Below, piece by piece: positions 1-8,870 of a stretch of DNA of 64,000 bases (position 1 is its first letter; each line of letters starts with the position of its first letter). The stretch is from Enterobacter vonholyi. Lineage in GTDB: Bacteria > Pseudomonadota > Gammaproteobacteria > Enterobacterales > Enterobacteriaceae. The notes beneath the pieces are model-generated. The model made no database searches. It saw only the letters and a list, made by a program, of their open reading frames with translations, and was not told the DNA's origin. Location of the stretch: assembly GCF_008364555.1 (NCBI RefSeq), contig NZ_VTUC01000010.1, positions 62,001-126,000 of the forward strand. Reading direction: 5' to 3'. A program made the position numbers and the translations under genes.

Positions 1-2
1 AC

Positions 3-125
3 GAAGCGGTGGCGGTGTTCAAAATTACCCGCAACCAGGCGGTAAAAGCGGCGCCGGTAAAAACCTATGTGCCAAAAGCGCAGCCTGTCGCGGCGGCGTC
101 TGAAGGGAACTGGGAAACGTTTTAA
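3..125 (+). CDS. methyl-accepting chemotaxis protein, C-terminal end (partial)
   Basis: The window opens inside a gene whose last 40 codons can be read to a TAA stop. The tail is a flexible linker ending in the pentapeptide NWETF. In Tsr- and Tar-type receptors that pentapeptide tethers the methyltransferase CheR and the methylesterase CheB, so this is the end of a high-abundance-type chemoreceptor. The ligand-binding domain lies outside the window, so the ligand cannot be named. In K-12 no receptor gene lies next to ytfF, so this is an accessory receptor. Confidence 0.85.
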   Translation, partial: EAVAVFKITRNQAVKAAPVKTYVPKAQPVAAASEGNWETF

Positions 126-130
126 GGGCT

Positions 131-202
131 TGCCCGGTGGCGGCTACGCCTTACGGGGCCTACGGTTTTGTAGGCCCTGCAAGCGCAGCGCCGCCGGGCA
201 AT
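131..202. repeat. REP/BIME palindromic repeat pair
   Basis: Two inverted REP units (GCCCGGTGGCGGC...GCC and its counterpart GCGCAGCGCCGCCGGGC) flank a short centre containing GTAGGCCC. The same family recurs near 19.1, 29.3, 41.3, 51.2 and 56.4 kb. It lies between the chemoreceptor and ytfF stop codons, the usual extragenic position. Confidence 0.85.
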
Positions 203-204
203 AC

Positions 205-1170
205 TCACATCTCCGATGCCGGAACAACCCTCGGTTTTTCCGGCTTCGCTCTCACCGCCATCACTACCCCCACCACCAACAGCACGATCCCACAGGTCGT
301 GAACAGCGGCGGTACGCTCTGGCGCATCAGAAAGGTATAAAGCAGTCCGGCCAGGGTTTCGAAGACAATCAGCGGCCCTAATATCACCGTCGGCAGCTTC
401 TGGCTGGCAATATTCCAGCACAGCGCGCCCACCCATGAACACAGCACGGCGATCGCAACCATCAGCCCAATAAATACCCACGGTCTTGGCCCGAAGGGCT
501 GGGCGAAGTCCGGCTGCTGATGGCCCAGCCAGAGGCATGCGCCGAGATATCCCACGACGGATACGGGCAACGTGACCAGCGCCTGCGCCGTCGCCCACAT
601 CATCGGATGTTTGTCCGGATTCTCCCGCAGCCAGCGCGCGTTGCGCAGGGCATACCATGCCCAGCACGCCACGGAAATGAACGCCAGCACAATGCCAGAA
701 CCGTAACGCCACAGGTCAACATCCGCCTGCCCATGACGCAGCTCGGCAATATTGACGCATACCAACCCCAGGGCGGTGCATATCAGCGCCGGCGCCATTT
801 TAGTCCACGCCAGTTTGCCATCGCGCTGGCTGTAGAGCAGGTTAGCAAAGACGGGGATGACGACCGGCAGCGTGCCGATAATCATGGTTGATACCGGCGC
901 ACCGGTACGCTGAATGGCACTCGCGAGGCAAACGTAATAGATAAGATTACCCATCATGGTCAGCGCCAGCGCGGTCCCCCAGTCCTGACGGCTGAGCTGA
1001 CGCAAGCGCGCGCGTCCCAGCCACGCCAGAGGCAGGGCAATCAGCCCCAGAGCCAGATAACGTCCGGTCGACTGCAATATTGCCGGATACTCGGGCACGA
1101 TCAGCGGGCCGACGAAAATCAGCCCCCACATCATCCCGGCCAGCAGGGCATACAACACTCCACTAATCAT
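205..1170 (-). CDS. ytfF: EamA/DMT-family inner membrane transporter YtfF
   Basis: This 321-residue protein is almost entirely hydrophobic and has the ten-segment, two-repeat layout of drug/metabolite transporters (EamA domains near residues 5-135 and 155-290). It closely resembles E. coli YtfF, whose substrate is not established. The ATG at 1168-1170 was chosen because it matches the E. coli N-terminus MISGVLYALLAG and follows a GGATGGA ribosome site. An in-frame GTG at 1180-1182 would add four residues. It lies 75 bp downstream of an AraC-type regulator on the same strand and may be co-transcribed with it. Confidence 0.88.
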   Translation of the reverse strand: MISGVLYALLAGMMWGLIFVGPLIVPEYPAILQSTGRYLALGLIALPLAWLGRARLRQLSRQDWGTALALTMMGNLIYYVCLASAIQRTGAPVSTMIIGTLPVVIPVFANLLYSQRDGKLAWTKMAPALICTALGLVCVNIAELRHGQADVDLWRYGSGIVLAFISVACWAWYALRNARWLRENPDKHPMMWATAQALVTLPVSVVGYLGACLWLGHQQPDFAQPFGPRPWVFIGLMVAIAVLCSWVGALCWNIASQKLPTVILGPLIVFETLAGLLYTFLMRQSVPPLFTTCGIVLLVVGVVMAVRAKPEKPRVVPASEM

Positions 1171-1245
1171 TTTTCCATCCACAGATATTTACGCTGTATG
1201 CAGTGTAGGAGGGGAAAATACGCGCGTATTGTATGAGATTGCGCA

Positions 1246-2091
1246 TTAGCGCCGGATGACCTGCTTCTGGTAGCGCACGGGCGTAATGCCGTAGCGGCGG
1301 GTAAACGCGCGGGTGAGATGCGACTGATCGGTCAGCCCGGTTGCGGCGGCGACCTCTGCGGCGGGCATGCCGTGCGTGAGGAATGCTTTGGCGCGCCAGA
1401 GGCGAATGGCCATCAGCATCTGATGTGGCGTCACGTGAAAATGGGCTTTGAACTGGCGCTGAAAATGATACGGGCTGAGTGAAACGACGCTGGCCAACTC
1501 GTCCAGAGTCAGGGGGTGCATGTAGTTGTCGTGCAGGTACTCGCGTACGCGTTCGAAGCGGTGCGCGCCCTCCTGAATCACCGGCGCGTGATGGGCCAGA
1601 GGCTGGAAGGTCTCAATCAGATCCAGCAGTAATCCTTTTTGCGCAAGCGGATCGTCCGTGTGCCACAGGCCGTAAATCAGCCTGCCGATTTGCTGTGAGC
1701 GCAACGGGTCATGGCGGGTCACGTCGCTAAACCACCAGTGCCTGAGGCCGGTCACCTCTTCAAGCAGATCGGGTTCGATATAGACCATCCGGTAGCGCCA
1801 GCCGCCCTCGGTGGCGGATTCACCGGTGTGGATCTCGTCCGGGTTCATGGTGACGACGGATTTTTCCGCCGCGAGATGCTGGGTACCGCGATAGCGAAAG
1901 CGTTCGGCACCGGTTTCAATCGTGCCGATCCCGAAGGCTTCATGGGTGTGAGGCTCAAAGGCGTAGTCAGAAATGTGCGCGTGATACAGTTCCAGTCCCG
2001 GCAGCTGCGCCAGATGGCGAAAGCGCGCGCTGTCTCTTTCATCATTAAACTGTTCCGGTACGCCTTGCACGTTGAGCCTCCTCGTGGTCAT
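1246..2091 (-). CDS. AraC-family transcriptional regulator with cupin sensor domain
   Basis: This 281-residue protein has an N-terminal AraC-type cupin sensor (about residues 30-110, with the histidine-bearing stretch EPHTHEAFG). Its C-terminal two-helix-turn-helix DNA-binding domain spans about residues 185-278; the second helix pair includes TGLTDQSHLTRAFTRRYG. The effector is unknown. Because ytfF follows directly on the same strand, it may control that exporter, which is an inference from position. K-12 has no regulator here. The start ATG is preceded only by a weak GAAAAG site. Confidence 0.85.
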   Translation of the reverse strand: MTTRRLNVQGVPEQFNDERDSARFRHLAQLPGLELYHAHISDYAFEPHTHEAFGIGTIETGAERFRYRGTQHLAAEKSVVTMNPDEIHTGESATEGGWRYRMVYIEPDLLEEVTGLRHWWFSDVTRHDPLRSQQIGRLIYGLWHTDDPLAQKGLLLDLIETFQPLAHHAPVIQEGAHRFERVREYLHDNYMHPLTLDELASVVSLSPYHFQRQFKAHFHVTPHQMLMAIRLWRAKAFLTHGMPAAEVAAATGLTDQSHLTRAFTRRYGITPVRYQKQVIRR

Positions 2092-2118
2092 CTTTTCATT
2101 ATCAGAGATGACCGGAGT

Positions 2119-3162
2119 TTATGCACTAAACATCTTTGCCCGGACGGTCTTACGGTAATCTCCCGGTGAAACCGTGGTTTTATGCTTAAACTGGCGATTA
2201 AAGTGCGCAATATCCTGATATCCCACCGCATTCGCGATCTCCTGAATGCACAGATTGGTGGATTGCAGCATTGTCATGGCGGATTCAATTCTGGCGGTTA
2301 ATAAATACTGCAGCGGGGACATGTCGGTGGCATTTTTAAAGCGACGGTTGAAGTTGCGCAAACTCATGCCAGCCATAGCGGCAAGATTCTGCATGGATAT
2401 ATCCGAGGCGCAGTTGGCTTTTATCCAGGTTTGAATTTGAACAATATCTTCATCCGGATGCGGTTTGTTTTCTTCACTGTAACACTGGCGATCGAACTGA
2501 CTACGAATTTCATGGAAAAATGTCCGTTGTGTATGTGTGGCCACACGTTTCCCGTATATCGTTTCGATAAAATGAATCGTCAGATCTGACAGGGCCTTAA
2601 CGCTGGCGGCACAGTAAATATTATCGGCCTGCGTGAGAAAATGTTTGGTTTGTAATTTTACGCTGGGGTAGTCGCGCGAGAATTGTTTGAAGTAGTGCCA
2701 GTGGGTGGTGGCGGGCTTTCCGTTGAGCAATCCCGACTCCGCCAGAAAACAGCAGCCCGTTCCGACAGCGGCGATACGAGTTCCTCGCGCAGCCTGCTCG
2801 GTCAACCATTTCAGAAGTTCAGGCTGTTGTCTGACCACTGCTCGAGGGTTGCGCCACAGGGCAGGAAGATAGATAACGTCATAGTGCCTGTCTGCGGCAA
2901 GCGTGGTATCGGCGGTAATGCTAAACCCACTTTGCGTCAGGAGAGGCTCGTTATTTATGCCAATAGTATGAACTTTCAGTATATTCTCCGAACGACAGAG
3001 CCTGAACGCAGATGTCTCCGTTTTGTGCGTGTCTGCGTGGGATGTTGTTTTTTGCTCGGCTAAATAGCTGCTGGCTGCGGCTTTCCACATTTCAATCGGC
3101 AGACTGAGACCGGAACTTAGCATGCGTTCACATAACACAAATCCAATTTGCGTATTTGTCAT
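2119..3162 (-). CDS. GlxA-family transcriptional regulator (DJ-1/PfpI domain plus AraC HTH)
   Basis: This 347-residue protein combines an N-terminal DJ-1/PfpI-like domain (about residues 5-190) with a C-terminal AraC-type double helix-turn-helix (about 240-340). The DJ-1 part keeps the elbow region with adjacent cysteines (GTGCCFLAESGLLNG), as in GlxA regulators. The gene is divergent from the ketosynthase gene at 3336 across 173 bp, the classic arrangement for a regulator and its target. It is visibly more AT-rich than the flanking conserved genes, as is the start of its neighbour, suggesting joint acquisition. Confidence 0.85.
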   Translation of the reverse strand: MTNTQIGFVLCERMLSSGLSLPIEMWKAAASSYLAEQKTTSHADTHKTETSAFRLCRSENILKVHTIGINNEPLLTQSGFSITADTTLAADRHYDVIYLPALWRNPRAVVRQQPELLKWLTEQAARGTRIAAVGTGCCFLAESGLLNGKPATTHWHYFKQFSRDYPSVKLQTKHFLTQADNIYCAASVKALSDLTIHFIETIYGKRVATHTQRTFFHEIRSQFDRQCYSEENKPHPDEDIVQIQTWIKANCASDISMQNLAAMAGMSLRNFNRRFKNATDMSPLQYLLTARIESAMTMLQSTNLCIQEIANAVGYQDIAHFNRQFKHKTTVSPGDYRKTVRAKMFSA

Positions 3163-3215
3163 TTTCGATTAATACCTGTTTTGACTATTATTTTTGGTGA
3201 CTCATCGTTGCCCTG

Positions 3216-3282
3216 GCCAAAAAATTCAGCATTTTGGCTGGATTTTCATATTAGCTTTTGTCGGTAATTTGTAAACTAATAT
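3216..3282. promoter_or_regulatory. divergent promoter region with two inverted repeats
   Basis: The AT-rich gap between the GlxA-type regulator and the ketosynthase holds two spaced inverted repeats. GCCAAAA (3216-3222) pairs with TTTTGGC (3232-3238), and ATATTAG (3248-3254) pairs with CTAATAT (3276-3282). They are candidate operators for the regulator. AraC-type proteins more often use direct repeats, so this is tentative. Confidence 0.4.
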
Positions 3283-3335
3283 CTGAAATTATCGCACTTG
3301 CACAAAATAAATCTACGACCACTACAGGATGAGTT

Positions 3336-5234
3336 ATGGTGAAATTACCCGTAATAACGGCTTTTGGCGGCTATAGTCCAGCTGGTCGTAGTTCTTTTCA
3401 TCATGCATTTCGCCGAATGATTATTGATTCATTATCGGAAGAGGAAAGGCAGGAGACGTTATTATCGTTAGCTATTCTGATGGGCGTACTTAAATATGAT
3501 GAAGGTGGGTATTGCGACATTTCAGGTAAAAGATTTACGCCCGCTCAGGCTGCCGCGCAGATAAAAGACGAGACGCTGGAAGGAACCCTTATCAGAATAA
3601 TTACGCGCGACTATTTTGATGTCGATGCTATCACCAGCCATGCAAAATTGAATATGGTTTCTGGCGAAAAAGGATTCAGCTTTAATATCTCAGCCAGACA
3701 GTTACCGCATCCCTTACCGGCGGGATGGCAGGTTGAGGAATTACCGGATCGGCGCGTGCGTATTACCGTTCAGGGAGAAATGGACTGTAAAATTGAGGCG
3801 TTGTTGCGCACGGAGATTCAGGCTGCAGGTTTGCTGCCGCAGGGATTCCGGCCGGGTGACCATTACAATTCGCAGTTCCATCCGCGGGCGTTACAAATGG
3901 CGATTGTCGGGGCATCGGACGCCATCAACGCTCTGGGGATGCCGTGGCGCGAGATACAGGCAGCGATCGCGCCGGATCAGCTCGGGGTCTATTCGGGCAA
4001 TATCATGGGACAGCTCGACGATTATGGCTTTGGCGGTATGCTCCAGTCGCGCCTGAAAGGCCAGCGCGTCAGCGCCAAACAGTGTCCGCTGGGCCTGAAC
4101 AGCATGTGCGCTGATTTCCTCAATGCGTATGTGCTGGGTAGCGTTGGCCATACCAGCGCCACGCTGGGGGCGTGCGCCACGTTTCTGTATAACCTCAATG
4201 CGGCAGTCGAAGATATAAAAGCGGGACGCATTCGCGTGGCCGTTGTGGGCAGCGCCGAAGCGCCGGTCACCTCCGAAGTGATTGAAGGATTCGACGCCAT
4301 GGGCGCCCTGGCAACGGAGAGCAAGCTTAAGCATATTGATGAAACGGAAACGCCCGACTGGCGCAGCAGCAGCCGTCCTTTTGGCGACAGCTGTGGTTTT
4401 GTGATCGCAGAATCCAGCCAGTATGTCGTGTTAATGGACGACGAGCTGGCGCTGCAGCTTGGGGCAGAGATCCATGGTTCGGTGGGGAATGTCTTTATCA
4501 ACGCTGATGGCTTTAAGCGTTCTATTGCGTCACCAGGGCCGGGGAACTACATCACCATGGCGAAAGCCGTGGCTTCGGCAGTGTCGATGGTCGGAATGGA
4601 GGCGGTGCAAAAGGGATCGTTTATTCAGGCGCACGGTTCAAGCACGCCGAAGAATTGCGTCTCCGAAGCGGATATTTTTGACCGCGTTGCGCAAGCCTTT
4701 GCGATCCGCGACTGGCCGGTGACGGCGGTGAAATCGTATCTCGGTCACTCCCTGGGACCCGCTAGCGGCGACCAGCTCATCAGCTGCCTCGGCGTCTTCC
4801 GCTATGGCATTTTACCGGGAATTAAAAGCGTAACCCAGATCGCGCCGCAGGTGAATAACGCACGCTTATCCATTCCTCTTCAGGACTACAAATTAGAGGA
4901 AGGCCAGGGGCAAATTGCCTTTATTAATTCAAAAGGCTTTGGCGGTAATAATGCCACGGGGGTGGTTTACTCGCCAAAGCTTACCCATCAATGGTTGCGC
5001 AAACGCTACGGGGACGCGGTATTTGCGGATTATCAGCAGCGTAACCGCGAGGTGCGACATCAGGCGAACGCGTACGACGAGTCGGCTTCGCAGGGTGAAC
5101 TCAACGTTATTTATCTGTTTGGCCAGCAGGGGATAAATGAGGAAGATATTGAGATTGACAGGGATGGCATCACCATTCCCGGATTTGAAAAACCGATAAT
5201 GTACGCGACGGAAAAAGAATACCCGGACTTTTAA
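3336..5234 (+). CDS. fabY: stand-alone beta-ketoacyl-ACP synthase, FabY-like
   Basis: This 632-residue condensing enzyme has a complete thiolase-fold triad: Cys280 (in LGACATFLYNL), His433 (in QAHGSSTPKN) and His471 (in KSYLGHSLGPASG), plus the GFGGNNATG loop. A 170-200 residue N-terminal extension, with FGGYSPAGRSSFHHAFRRM near the start, precedes the ketosynthase core. From memory, length, N-terminus and core resemble Pseudomonas aeruginosa FabY (PA5174), which starts fatty acid synthesis by condensing acetyl-CoA with malonyl-ACP. No ACP, ketoreductase or acyltransferase gene lies nearby. The adjacent GlxA-type gene is the likely regulator. The first 300 bp are AT-rich. A ribosome site (AGGATGA) precedes the ATG. 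Confidence 0.78.
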   Translation: MVKLPVITAFGGYSPAGRSSFHHAFRRMIIDSLSEEERQETLLSLAILMGVLKYDEGGYCDISGKRFTPAQAAAQIKDETLEGTLIRIITRDYFDVDAITSHAKLNMVSGEKGFSFNISARQLPHPLPAGWQVEELPDRRVRITVQGEMDCKIEALLRTEIQAAGLLPQGFRPGDHYNSQFHPRALQMAIVGASDAINALGMPWREIQAAIAPDQLGVYSGNIMGQLDDYGFGGMLQSRLKGQRVSAKQCPLGLNSMCADFLNAYVLGSVGHTSATLGACATFLYNLNAAVEDIKAGRIRVAVVGSAEAPVTSEVIEGFDAMGALATESKLKHIDETETPDWRSSSRPFGDSCGFVIAESSQYVVLMDDELALQLGAEIHGSVGNVFINADGFKRSIASPGPGNYITMAKAVASAVSMVGMEAVQKGSFIQAHGSSTPKNCVSEADIFDRVAQAFAIRDWPVTAVKSYLGHSLGPASGDQLISCLGVFRYGILPGIKSVTQIAPQVNNARLSIPLQDYKLEEGQGQIAFINSKGFGGNNATGVVYSPKLTHQWLRKRYGDAVFADYQQRNREVRHQANAYDESASQGELNVIYLFGQQGINEEDIEIDRDGITIPGFEKPIMYATEKEYPDF

Positions 5235-5271
5235 TCGTTATATCTGTTTTTATTATTAATCAATATGTGTG

Positions 5272-5297
5272 GGCCGGGTAAGGGAAATCACCCGGCC
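5272..5297. terminator. hairpin between convergent genes
   Basis: GGCCGGGT and ACCCGGCC form an 8-bp stem with a 10-nt loop between the stop codons of the ketosynthase gene and qorB. No clear T tract follows on either strand, so it may be a weak terminator or a transcript-end stabiliser. Confidence 0.45.
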
Positions 5298-5319
5298 GCA
5301 GGAAAGAACGGTGACACCG

Positions 5320-6168
5320 TTAAAGAATGGCTTTAATGCTCTGCGCCAGCGGCGTGGTGGCGCGCCCGATCAGTTTGCTCAGCGTATGGCTATCGTCAAA
5401 CAGTCCCCCTTTGGATGCGCCCACATCGGAATCCGCCAGCATATCAGCCAGCCCGGCAGGCAGACCGACGCTTTTAAGCGCGGCGGCAAAATCTGCTTCA
5501 CTGAGATTCTGATAGGTTACCGGTTTCCCGCTCTGTTTGCTGAGTTCAGCCGCCAGTTCGCTCAGCGTCCAGCCGTGGTCGCCCGCCAGTTCATACACTT
5601 TGCCCGCATGGCCCTCTTCAGCGATCACTTTGGCTGCCGCCGCGGCATAGTCTGCGCGGGTAGCAGAGGCAATTTTGCCATCGCCTGCCGCACCGATAAA
5701 CACGCCGTGTTCCAGCGCAGGCGGCGCGCTCGCCAGATAGTTTTCGGTATACCAGCCGTTGCGCAGCAGGGCATAAGGAATGCCGGATGCCGCCAGCGCT
5801 TTTTCAGTGGCAACGTGTTCAGCGTGCAGGCCGAGCGGCGATGTATCCGCATGCAGCAGGCTGGTGTAGGCGATAAATTTCACGCCTGCCGTTTTAGCGG
5901 CGTTAATCACGTTCTGGTGTTGGGTCGCGCGCTGTCCGACTTCGCTGGAGGAGATCAGCAGAAGCTTTTCCACGCCGCTCAGCGCGGCGGCGAAGGTGGC
6001 TTCATCCGTGTAGTCTGCCTGACGCACCACAATACCCTGCTGGCTTAAGGCTTGCGCTTTCGCCGGGTTACGTACGATGGCCACAATCTGGCTGGCCGGT
6101 ACGGTTTTCAGCAGCTGTTCAATAACGAGATGGCCAAGCTGGCCGGTAGCGCCGGTAATCGCGATCAT
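5320..6168 (-). CDS. qorB: NAD(P)H:quinone oxidoreductase 2 (QorB/YtfG)
   Basis: This 282-residue atypical short-chain dehydrogenase of the NmrA type opens with the nucleotide-binding motif TGATGQLG (residues 5-12). It closely resembles E. coli QorB, which reduces quinones with NADPH in the cytosol. The ATG at 6166-6168 was chosen because a strong AAGGAGA ribosome site precedes it and the protein then starts MIAITGATG, as in E. coli. A longer upstream reading would add 16 residues with no support. It is divergent from the HxlR-type regulator ytfH, which probably controls it. Confidence 0.92.
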   Translation of the reverse strand: MIAITGATGQLGHLVIEQLLKTVPASQIVAIVRNPAKAQALSQQGIVVRQADYTDEATFAAALSGVEKLLLISSSEVGQRATQHQNVINAAKTAGVKFIAYTSLLHADTSPLGLHAEHVATEKALAASGIPYALLRNGWYTENYLASAPPALEHGVFIGAAGDGKIASATRADYAAAAAKVIAEEGHAGKVYELAGDHGWTLSELAAELSKQSGKPVTYQNLSEADFAAALKSVGLPAGLADMLADSDVGASKGGLFDDSHTLSKLIGRATTPLAQSIKAIL

Positions 6169-6220
6169 GATGAATCTCCTTCGTGTTTGTCTGATGTTGT
6201 GGCACACTAGCACCATAGCT

Positions 6221-6253
6221 AACTTTTAGTAAGTACGTACAAAAAGGTAAGTA
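6221..6253. promoter_or_regulatory. qorB-ytfH divergent control region with TAAGTA repeats
   Basis: The 84-bp gap contains two direct TAAGTA hexamers (6230-6235 and 6248-6253) flanking the self-complementary GTACGTAC (6233-6240). These are candidate YtfH operator elements because HxlR-family regulators commonly repress a divergent oxidoreductase gene. No footprint is known to me for this organism. Confidence 0.4.
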
Positions 6254-6639
6254 TGAAAACAACGATACCGACGCTCAGCGAACAAATGCGCGATGGCAAT
6301 CTTTTCGCGGAGCAGTGCCCTTCACGAGAGGTGCTCAAACACGTAACCAGCCGCTGGGGGGTACTGATACTGCTGGCTCTTCGCCAGGGAACCCACCGCT
6401 TTAGCGATCTGCGCCGCAAAATGGGCGGGGTGAGCGAAAAGATGCTGTCCCAGTCGCTTCAGGCGCTGGAGCAGGACGGGTTTGTCGATCGCGTATCGTA
6501 TCCGGTCGTGCCGCCGCACGTAGAGTATAGCCTGACGCCGATGGGTATCGAGGTCAGCGAGAAAGTTGCCGCGCTGGCTGACTGGATTGAGGTGAATACG
6601 CCGAAGGTGATGGCGAATCGGGACGATCGCGCGGCCTAA
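6253..6639 (+). CDS. ytfH: HxlR-family winged-helix regulator YtfH
   Basis: This 128-residue protein is a single winged helix-turn-helix of the HxlR (DUF24) family. Cys22 in the stretch AEQCPSREVLKHVTSRWG sits just before the first helix, where redox-sensing members such as YodB carry their reactive cysteine. The recognition region is KMGGVSEKMLSQSLQALEQDG. It is divergent from qorB, and in other bacteria (for example QorR of Corynebacterium) such pairs respond to quinone or oxidative stress. A similar role here is inferred from the family. Confidence 0.88.
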   Translation: MKTTIPTLSEQMRDGNLFAEQCPSREVLKHVTSRWGVLILLALRQGTHRFSDLRRKMGGVSEKMLSQSLQALEQDGFVDRVSYPVVPPHVEYSLTPMGIEVSEKVAALADWIEVNTPKVMANRDDRAA

Positions 6640-6657
6640 AAGCCGGGCATGTGCGGC

Positions 6658-6702
6658 CCGATGCCCTCACCCTGACCCACTCCAACGGGGAGAGGGAACA
6701 AA
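6658..6702. repeat. GGGAGAGGG-type intergenic palindromic repeat
   Basis: This is a short repeat with CCCTCACCCT on the left and GGGGAGAGGG on the right, unrelated to the GCGC-rich REP family. Related copies lie at about 29.38 kb and 62.2 kb. It sits between the converging ends of ytfH and cpdB, followed by the cpdB hairpin GGCAACGTGTGTTGCC (6713-6728). Confidence 0.7.
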
Positions 6703-6736
6703 CACCAAAAGCGGCAACGTGTGTTGCCGTTTTGTT

Positions 6737-8680
6737 TTACTTACTCAAATCCACCTGATAAATCGCGAACCCAATATCATCCGTCGCGACCTGTTTCATC
6801 GGATACTGCGCCTTCTCCTTGATAAACGTGGCTGCCTTGTCGGATGGCGACGTTTCAAAGCGAATATCCAGTTTCGTATCGCTGTGGATCGGTGCCAGAC
6901 GCCAGTTGTTATCCACCGCAGGATGAATTTCGCCCGCCTTCTTCGACTCCGCGCTGATCCACGCCGCAAGCACCGAGCGGTTCTCGTCCGGCGAGGCAAA
7001 GGCGATATGGCTATCTCCCGTACCGGCAAACTTACCGCCGTAGGCACGGTAGTTATTGGTCACCACCAGGAAGGTGGCATTCGGGTCGATCGCCTTGCCG
7101 TTGAAGGTCAGGTTTTTGATGCGCTCCGCCTGCGGGTTAACCGCCTGGCACTCGCCGTCATATTTCGCCGGCTGGGTGACGTCAATCTGGTAGTTCACGC
7201 CGTCGATCACGTCGAAGTTATAGGTACGGAAGCCGTCCCAGTTAATCAGCGACTGCGGCTTGCTGCTGTGGGGGTCAATCTGGTTAAACTGTCCGGCAGA
7301 ACACTCAAGCCACTCTTTTACCTCTTTCCCGGTGGCTTTAACCACCACCAGCGTGTTCGGGTAGAGGTAGAGGTCGGCGGCGTTACGGAAGGTCAGCTGG
7401 CCCTTTTCGACTTCAACATAGCTGGCCGGGTCATTCTTACGCCCGCCCACTTTGAATGGCGCAGCGGCTGACAGGACCGGCAGTTTTGCCAGATCCGGAT
7501 CGCCCTGCACAAAGTGTTCGGCATAGGCTTTCTGCGCCATGTTGACGACCTGAACGGTCGGGTCGTCCTGAACCAGCGCCAGGAAGCTGTACATGTTATC
7601 GGCGGATTTGCCGATCGGCTTGCTGACGAATTCGCGCGTGGCGTCGTGATCGTGCTTCAGCACGTTGACCAGTTTTTTATCTTCAGCCGCCAGAGATTTT
7701 TTCGCTGCAGCGTCGTAAATCGGGCGCGCTTCGGCTTTTGACTGCGTCACCTTCCAGCTGCCGCCGTCGTTATTCAGCACCAGATCCACCACGCCAAGAT
7801 GGTCGCCCCACATGCCCGGCATCACTGCCGGCACGCCGTTGAGCGTCCCTTTCTCAATGTCAGCCCCTTTGATGCTGACGAAATCTTTACCCGGGAAGAC
7901 CGCGTGGGCGTGGCCGAACAGGATCGCGTCGACGCCCGGAACTTCACTCAGATAGTAAACGGAGTTTTCTGCCATGGCCTGATACGGATCGGCGGAGAGA
8001 CCCGAGTGGGCGACAACGACCACCAGATCGGCGCCTTTTTTGCGCATTTCCGGCACGTATTTACGCGCGGTTTCGGTGATGTCGTTGACGGTCACCTTAC
8101 CGTCGAGGTTGGCCTTATCCCACGTCATGATCTGCGGCGGGACAAAACCGATATAGCCGATTTTGAGCGTTTGTTTTTTCCCGTCCCGATCGACAACCTC
8201 GGTATTTTTAATCAGGTATGGGGTAAAGAGCGGCTTTTGCGTTTTAACGTCGATGATATTGGCGTTAACGTACGGGAATTTCGCGCCGGCCAGGGCATCG
8301 TGAAGGTATTTCAAACCGTAGTTGAATTCGTGGTTGCCGAGGTTGCCGACGGTGTAATCCAGGGTGTTCATCGCTTTATAAACAGGATGGATCTCGCCTT
8401 TTTTCAACCCCCTGGTCGCCATGTAGTCCCCAAGCGGGCTGCCCTGAATGAGATCGCCATTGTCGACTAGCACGCTGTTTTTCACTTCGCCACGCGCCGC
8501 ATCGATCAGGCTTGCCGTGCGTACCAGGCCGAATTTTTCCGTCGGGGTATCTTTGTAGTAATCGAAGTCCATCATGTTGCTGTGCAGATCGGTCGTTTCC
8601 AGAATACGCAGATCTATCGTCTCCGCCTGCACGCTCGCTGCAATCAGCGTCGCCAGAAGCGTTGCACTAAACTTAATCAT
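6737..8680 (-). CDS. cpdB: periplasmic 2',3'-cyclic-nucleotide 2'-phosphodiesterase/3'-nucleotidase
   Basis: This 647-residue two-domain metallophosphoesterase matches E. coli CpdB in length and sequence. The signal peptide [19 protein letters not shown] directs it to the periplasm, where it hydrolyses 2',3'-cyclic nucleotides and 3'-nucleotides for salvage. Metal-site motifs of the N-terminal domain are intact: [32 protein letters not shown] and GHAHAVF. The C-terminal 5'-nucleotidase domain binds the base. The ATG at 8678-8680 gives the signal peptide; an upstream in-frame start would bury it behind 38 residues. It is divergent from cysQ. Confidence 0.95.
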   Translation of the reverse strand: MIKFSATLLATLIAASVQAETIDLRILETTDLHSNMMDFDYYKDTPTEKFGLVRTASLIDAARGEVKNSVLVDNGDLIQGSPLGDYMATRGLKKGEIHPVYKAMNTLDYTVGNLGNHEFNYGLKYLHDALAGAKFPYVNANIIDVKTQKPLFTPYLIKNTEVVDRDGKKQTLKIGYIGFVPPQIMTWDKANLDGKVTVNDITETARKYVPEMRKKGADLVVVVAHSGLSADPYQAMAENSVYYLSEVPGVDAILFGHAHAVFPGKDFVSIKGADIEKGTLNGVPAVMPGMWGDHLGVVDLVLNNDGGSWKVTQSKAEARPIYDAAAKKSLAAEDKKLVNVLKHDHDATREFVSKPIGKSADNMYSFLALVQDDPTVQVVNMAQKAYAEHFVQGDPDLAKLPVLSAAAPFKVGGRKNDPASYVEVEKGQLTFRNAADLYLYPNTLVVVKATGKEVKEWLECSAGQFNQIDPHSSKPQSLINWDGFRTYNFDVIDGVNYQIDVTQPAKYDGECQAVNPQAERIKNLTFNGKAIDPNATFLVVTNNYRAYGGKFAGTGDSHIAFASPDENRSVLAAWISAESKKAGEIHPAVDNNWRLAPIHSDTKLDIRFETSPSDKAATFIKEKAQYPMKQVATDDIGFAIYQVDLSK

Positions 8681-8870
8681 CAGAGGAGTCCTTTTTTCGA
8701 TGCAGACCACAAAAGAGTATGTATCTATAGCTTGTTGCTTACAGAAATGTGAATCCTGACAGAAAAAAGTAACCTGAAACCGGAATTGCTTCACAGATAG
8801 CGGAATTGTTCACATTACGATATAACTAAAACAAAGAGTTAACCTCACTGCGTTAACAAAGAGGTGGAAA

